Assembly (NCBI RefSeq): GCF_036867415.1
Contig: NZ_JBAJHU010000003.1
Span: 248,001 to 312,000, forward strand
Direction of reading: 5' to 3'
DNA from: Rossellomorea sp036867415
GTDB taxonomy: Bacteria; Bacillota; Bacilli; Bacillales; Bacillaceae_B
Length of the DNA: 64,000 nucleotides
The position numbers and the translations under genes are program-made. This document shows, in pieces, positions 60,889 to 64,000 of the stretch (the stretch's first letter is position 1; every line of letters begins with the position of its first letter). The notes beneath the pieces were generated by a model. That model saw nothing but the letters and a program-made list of their open reading frames with translations. It was not told the DNA's origin and made no database searches.

Positions 60889-61323
60889 ATGCCCAAATTG
60901 GAAAGGATCATGACAAAAGAAGTTGAGTCATGCACGCTGCTAGATAATGTTTATGAGGTTGCTGTGAAAATGAAAGAAAACAATGTAGGTTCCATTCCCA
61001 TTGTGGACGGCAGCAGAATTGTGGGTGTCATCACTGATCGGGATATTGTCACACGATGTGTAGCCGAAAAACATCCGGCTTCTTCAAAAGTTGAAGATAT
61101 CATGAGTAGAGATCTCATAACGATCGGTCCGGAAGCAGATGTTTCAGAAGCAGCACACCTGATGGCGGAAAACCAAATCAGAAGGCTGCCGGTTGTGGAA
61201 GGCGATACACTGGTCGGTATGGTTTCCCTTGGGGACTTTGCCATCAGGGACTCCCTGGGGAAAATGGCTTCCATAGCCCTGGAAGACATATCAGAATCAC
61301 ACTTCAGCAACAAACCTTGTTAA
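60889..61323 (+). CDS. ylbB: CBS-domain protein YlbB
   Basis: A 144-residue protein made of two CBS motifs (1-60, 70-128): IMTKEVESCTLLDNVYEVAVKM (about 7-28), GSIPIVDGSRIVGVITDRDIV and IRRLPVVEGDTLVGMVSLGD. It probably senses an adenosyl ligand (AMP, ATP or c-di-AMP). ATG 60889 has GGAGGAGC upstream. The window thus encodes two stand-alone CBS proteins, the other being CbpB. Confidence 0.9.
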   Translation: MPKLERIMTKEVESCTLLDNVYEVAVKMKENNVGSIPIVDGSRIVGVITDRDIVTRCVAEKHPASSKVEDIMSRDLITIGPEADVSEAAHLMAENQIRRLPVVEGDTLVGMVSLGDFAIRDSLGKMASIALEDISESHFSNKPC

Positions 61324-61369
61324 TGATGGAAACACTTGACTGAATATAATAATCGAACTGACGGCCCCA

Positions 61370-61400
61370 GGTGAACTTTGCATTTAAAGTTCACCTTGTT
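61370..61400 (+). terminator. Probable terminator of ylbB
   Basis: AGGTGAACTTT pairs with AAAGTTCACCT; the following TTGTTG is a weak tract. Confidence 0.55.
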
Positions 61401-61559
61401 GCTGTGAATCGGATTTCCTTTACATATCATATAGTTTTAGAGAAAATTAAAATATGCTATGCTTTATACATACATAATATTTAGAATCCTTTTAAATGGT
61501 ATAATAATACTAGTATCTCGAGCATATCCTGCTAGAGAAGGTAGAGAGGAGGGAAATCT

Positions 61560-62624
61560 CTGAAGACGGTATTTCGTATTGCTATTATCCTTTTATTTAT
61601 TCTTTCCATAAGTATTTATCAAAGTCTAAATGATGAGAATGAACCTCTTAAAGGCCCGGAACCCCAGACACTTAAGAAAGATCATGATAATCAATTGAAA
61701 CAGCCTGTTGAAAATTCCGGAGAACGGCCGGTAACCGGGCTTTCTACTTGGATAGGAAAAAGTTCTGAACAAGTGGTTGAATCCTTTGGAGAGCCTGAAA
61801 GAATAGAACAAAGCGCATACGGGTATGATTGGTGGGTCTATCCCATATCCACCAAGCAGTATATACAGATGGGAATTGAAGAAGAGAAAGTCGTTACTCT
61901 TTATGCGATCGGGAATGAAGTGGACGTGGCTCCGTACAAACTTGGGCAGAAGCTTGAGGACATATATCGTTTTACCATAATAGAGTCTGAACTTGTTGTG
62001 AATGATGAATCTGGTTCTTATCAATTCGAATTAAATGAACAGGATCTTAATACGCGCTTATTGGTATCTCTGGGGGATATTTATGCCCAGCTTTATCTTG
62101 ATAAATTCACAGGGGAATTAATGAGCATCCGGTTTCTGGACAGCTCCACTCTCATTAGGATACACCCTTATGAAATGATGTATCGCGGGGAACTGGTTGA
62201 AGAAACTGAGCCTACCGAAGAAGAGTGGGAGGCAATAGACACTGCGAGTGAAAATCAAATATTTGATATCACGAACGTAATGCGTGATCAACTTGGTGTT
62301 GGGAAAGTCGATTGGAATGAAGAAATTGCAGAAGTAGCAAGAGGACACAGTAGAGAAATGTATGAAGAAGGATATTTTTCACATGATTCACCTGCTTTCG
62401 GCAGCCTTGCTGATCGATTGGAAAGAGAAGAAATCACCTTTAAATCTGCAGGGGAAAACATCGCCTCACAATATACAGATGCAGCCGAAGCGGTCCACGG
62501 GTGGCTTAATTCCGAAGGCCACAGGAAAATCCTGCTGGAAGAAGATTTTACCGATCTTGGAGTCGGGGTTCATAAAAAATACTATACGCAGAATTTCATA
62601 GAAAAATTTGCTATTGAACAATGA
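61560..62624 (+). CDS. ylbC: CAP/SCP-domain membrane-anchored protein YlbC, apparent CTG start
   Basis: A CAP-domain protein of 354 residues. The C-terminal CAP domain (about 225-350) has RGHSREMYEEGYFSHDS, AGENIAS and GHRKILL; the region 60-190 is the CAP-associated domain. Conventional starts begin only at TTG 61695, which would cut off a perfect TM/signal segment (residues 4-20, VFRIAIILLFILSISIY). In frame upstream, CTG 61560 lies 6 nt after GGAGGG and a stop (TAG 61542) blocks anything further, so CTG is the likely start. B. subtilis YlbC is 346 aa. Confidence 0.8.
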   Translation: MKTVFRIAIILLFILSISIYQSLNDENEPLKGPEPQTLKKDHDNQLKQPVENSGERPVTGLSTWIGKSSEQVVESFGEPERIEQSAYGYDWWVYPISTKQYIQMGIEEEKVVTLYAIGNEVDVAPYKLGQKLEDIYRFTIIESELVVNDESGSYQFELNEQDLNTRLLVSLGDIYAQLYLDKFTGELMSIRFLDSSTLIRIHPYEMMYRGELVEETEPTEEEWEAIDTASENQIFDITNVMRDQLGVGKVDWNEEIAEVARGHSREMYEEGYFSHDSPAFGSLADRLEREEITFKSAGENIASQYTDAAEAVHGWLNSEGHRKILLEEDFTDLGVGVHKKYYTQNFIEKFAIEQ

Positions 62625-62701
62625 AAAAGGTTGGCTACTCAAGAACATTTTCCTCATTTAATGCAGGAGAAATGTCATCTGAATGGCCAACCTTTTCAAT
62701 T

Positions 62702-63187
62702 TTAATACTTTTTAATGATAAAGAATGATCCAGTGGAAGTGGCAACCACCTTCCCTTTGGAGTCCATAACCTTACCATCTACCACCATTGTTTTGGACCC
62801 TTTATGGATGACTGTTGCGCTTGCCGTCAATTCTTCTCCTATTCCCGGTGCAAGGTAATGGACATTTAAGTTTGTTGTGACCGCACCGTAACCTTCCGGA
62901 AGCATCATATTAGCCAAAGTACCCATTGCAGTATCCACTAATGTCGCCGTCACACCGCCATGTACGATATTTAATGAATTGTGTGTAACGGGTGTGATTG
63001 GGATATTTATTGTAAAGTTCCCGTCCTCTGAACATTTATCCATTGCGAAAATCCCGCCGATGATAGACTCATTCGCATGTTTTTGTTTGCGCTTCACACC
63101 GTTGAGAAGTTGTTTGATACTGATGATTTCTTCTTCGTCTGCTCCAGCTAATACTTCGTCCAATAATTTGTGCATCTGTTCTTGCAT
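62702..63187 (-). CDS. Hotdog-fold thioesterase (PaaI-like)
   Basis: A 161-residue protein: a helical N-terminus of about 45 residues and a hotdog domain with NSLNIVHGGVTATLVDTAMGTLA (about 70-92), the HGG catalytic loop and central helix of the 4HBT/PaaI group. It should hydrolyse an acyl- or aryl-CoA thioester. ATG 63187 has AAAAGG 9 nt upstream; ATG 63205 and 63196 lack a site. Stands alone between ylbC and ylbD, on the opposite strand; not recalled at this place in B. subtilis. Confidence 0.8.
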   Translation of the reverse strand: MQEQMHKLLDEVLAGADEEEIISIKQLLNGVKRKQKHANESIIGGIFAMDKCSEDGNFTINIPITPVTHNSLNIVHGGVTATLVDTAMGTLANMMLPEGYGAVTTNLNVHYLAPGIGEELTASATVIHKGSKTMVVDGKVMDSKGKVVATSTGSFFIIKKY

Positions 63188-63346
63188 GTCAAACATCCTT
63201 TTCATTTACACAGCCCATAACACATAATGTACATCTTGACTGTTTAGTTTCTAAATTGAATTTTACTACAAAAAGGAATGTATCACCATTTTTTCATTCA
63301 GTCATAAAATGTAATAGGTCAATGTCCTGAGCAGGAGGTGCTGGGA

Positions 63347-63754
63347 ATGGGAAAATCTTTACATCCTAAAGTAAAAGAGTTTAAGGAGTTCGTCAGGAAG
63401 CATCCTAAGATTGTAAGAGACGTCCGTAATGGAAATGCAAATTGGCAGGAACTTTTTGAAGATTGGTATTTGCTTGGAGAGGATGATACCCGTTGGGACT
63501 CATACAGGGAAGCAGGAGCACAAAATGATGAAAAAGTAGAAGATAATAATAAAAGTGGCTGGTTTGATCACGTTGGAGAGTTAGTAAAGAAAATGGATGC
63601 AAATCAATTACAAAGTCATATTAATAATATCAGTGAAGTCTTGGGAACGGTCCAAGGTGTCATCAGCCAGTTCCAATCGACTCCAAAAGGTACTGCGGTG
63701 ACAAATGAGGCACGTTCCAAGCCTTCTCATCCATTTTCTTTTCGGAAGGACTAG
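63347..63754 (+). CDS. ylbD: Spore coat-associated protein YlbD
   Basis: A 135-residue protein with the YlbD coat-protein text (LHPKVKEFKEFVRKHPKIV, WQELFEDWYLLGEDD) followed by a polar, Gln/Asn-rich C-terminus. B. subtilis YlbD is a spore coat protein. ATG 63347 lies after GGAGGTG; GTG 63338 is part of that site. Its stop precedes ylbE by 12 nt. Confidence 0.9.
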   Translation: MGKSLHPKVKEFKEFVRKHPKIVRDVRNGNANWQELFEDWYLLGEDDTRWDSYREAGAQNDEKVEDNNKSGWFDHVGELVKKMDANQLQSHINNISEVLGTVQGVISQFQSTPKGTAVTNEARSKPSHPFSFRKD

Positions 63755-63766
63755 GGGGGTGAGGCT

Positions 63767-64000
63767 GTGAGAGCAGACATTATTGAGTATATTCATTCCA
63801 ATGAAGAGTTGAAGATGTTTCTGAGGGAAAAGCCTGAATGGTATAGAAAACTTTCAAGAAATCCGAACGAACTGGAGAAGTTTGAAATTGCGTCAATCAA
63901 TCATTTTCAAAAAACGATACCTCATCGTGTTCAGAAATTTTCAAATGGAGTCCAGATGGCTTCTATGATGATCAGCATGTTTCAAAGCATGAATGAATCT
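63767..64000 (+). CDS. ylbE: YlbE-like protein, 3' end cut by the window
   Basis: GTG 63767 follows AGGGGGGTGAGG and opens a frame of 78 codons that is still open at the last base. The text (MRADIIEYIHSNEELKMFL, REKPEWYRKLSRNP, then a helical QMASMMISMFQSM) fits the YlbE family, which in B. subtilis is 79 residues, so at most one or two codons plus the stop are missing. Cotranscribed with ylbD; probably a sporulation gene, function unknown. Confidence 0.88.
   Translation, partial: MRADIIEYIHSNEELKMFLREKPEWYRKLSRNPNELEKFEIASINHFQKTIPHRVQKFSNGVQMASMMISMFQSMNES

Overview
The window reads as a chromosomal core region of a low-to-mid GC Firmicute of the family Bacillaceae. Gene content and order follow the Bacillus subtilis stretch from ykuI to ylbE almost gene by gene, and several predicted proteins match B. 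subtilis lengths to within a few residues (RnjA 555 aa, SR1P 39 aa, YlaN 93 aa). Coding density, strong AGGAGG-type ribosome sites, frequent TTG/GTG starts and U-rich intrinsic terminators all fit. The genus cannot be fixed by reading alone; a marine/soil Bacillus or Rossellomorea-like organism is my guess. I see no rRNA, tRNA, CRISPR array, prophage or IS transposase.

Layout. 1-10 kb: end of the YkuI EAL-fold protein, small membrane and lipoprotein genes, a glutaredoxin/metallo-beta-lactamase pair, YkuJ, the c-di-AMP sensor CbpB/DarB, a TSUP exporter, CcpC, the acetyl-DAP lysine genes dapH-dapL, an MscS channel (YkuT), peroxiredoxin YkuU and thiol oxidoreductase YkuV. 10-17 kb: a heterodimeric ABC exporter, a bd-type quinol oxidase (cydA-cydB) behind two Rex-like operators, and the K+ channel gating subunit KtrC. 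17-23 kb: rnjA-rpoY, two opposed micro-ORFs, ykrA, def, ykyA and a nested repeat island. 23-28 kb: pdhABCD. 28-36 kb: Slp-like lipoprotein, a polysaccharide deacetylase lipoprotein, the dual-function sRNA SR1 with its SR1P peptide, speA, a FabK-like flavoprotein, yktA/yktB and suhB. 36-45 kb: typA and the yla cluster (ylaH, ylaI, ylaJ, phoH, ylaL, glsA, ylaN), then ftsW. 45-57 kb: pycA and the caa3 oxidase genes ctaA/ctaBCDEFG plus a DUF420 protein. 57-64 kb: an Eis-like acetyltransferase, an AI-2E/YtvI permease, ylbA-ylbD, a hotdog thioesterase and a nearly complete ylbE.

The genes form a central-carbon and respiration neighbourhood: PDH and PycA set the fate of pyruvate, the caa3 and bd oxidases are two alternative electron sinks (the second apparently under Rex redox control), and CcpC, SR1 and cre/CcpN-like sites link the region to carbon status. 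DarB, KtrC and PycA are all known c-di-AMP-linked proteins or their partners.

The most unusual content is non-coding. A family of about 124-bp imperfect palindromes (five full copies and two halves) has fixed flanks but stems whose two arms change together, including one copy whose whole stem is a different sequence yet still pairs. Two copies are inserted inside a second repeat type at 22.4-22.7 kb. Other items worth attention are the SR1/SR1P locus with a CcpN-type site between -35 and -10, a ylbC that appears to start at CTG, the paired Rex boxes, and several micro-ORFs with good ribosome sites.
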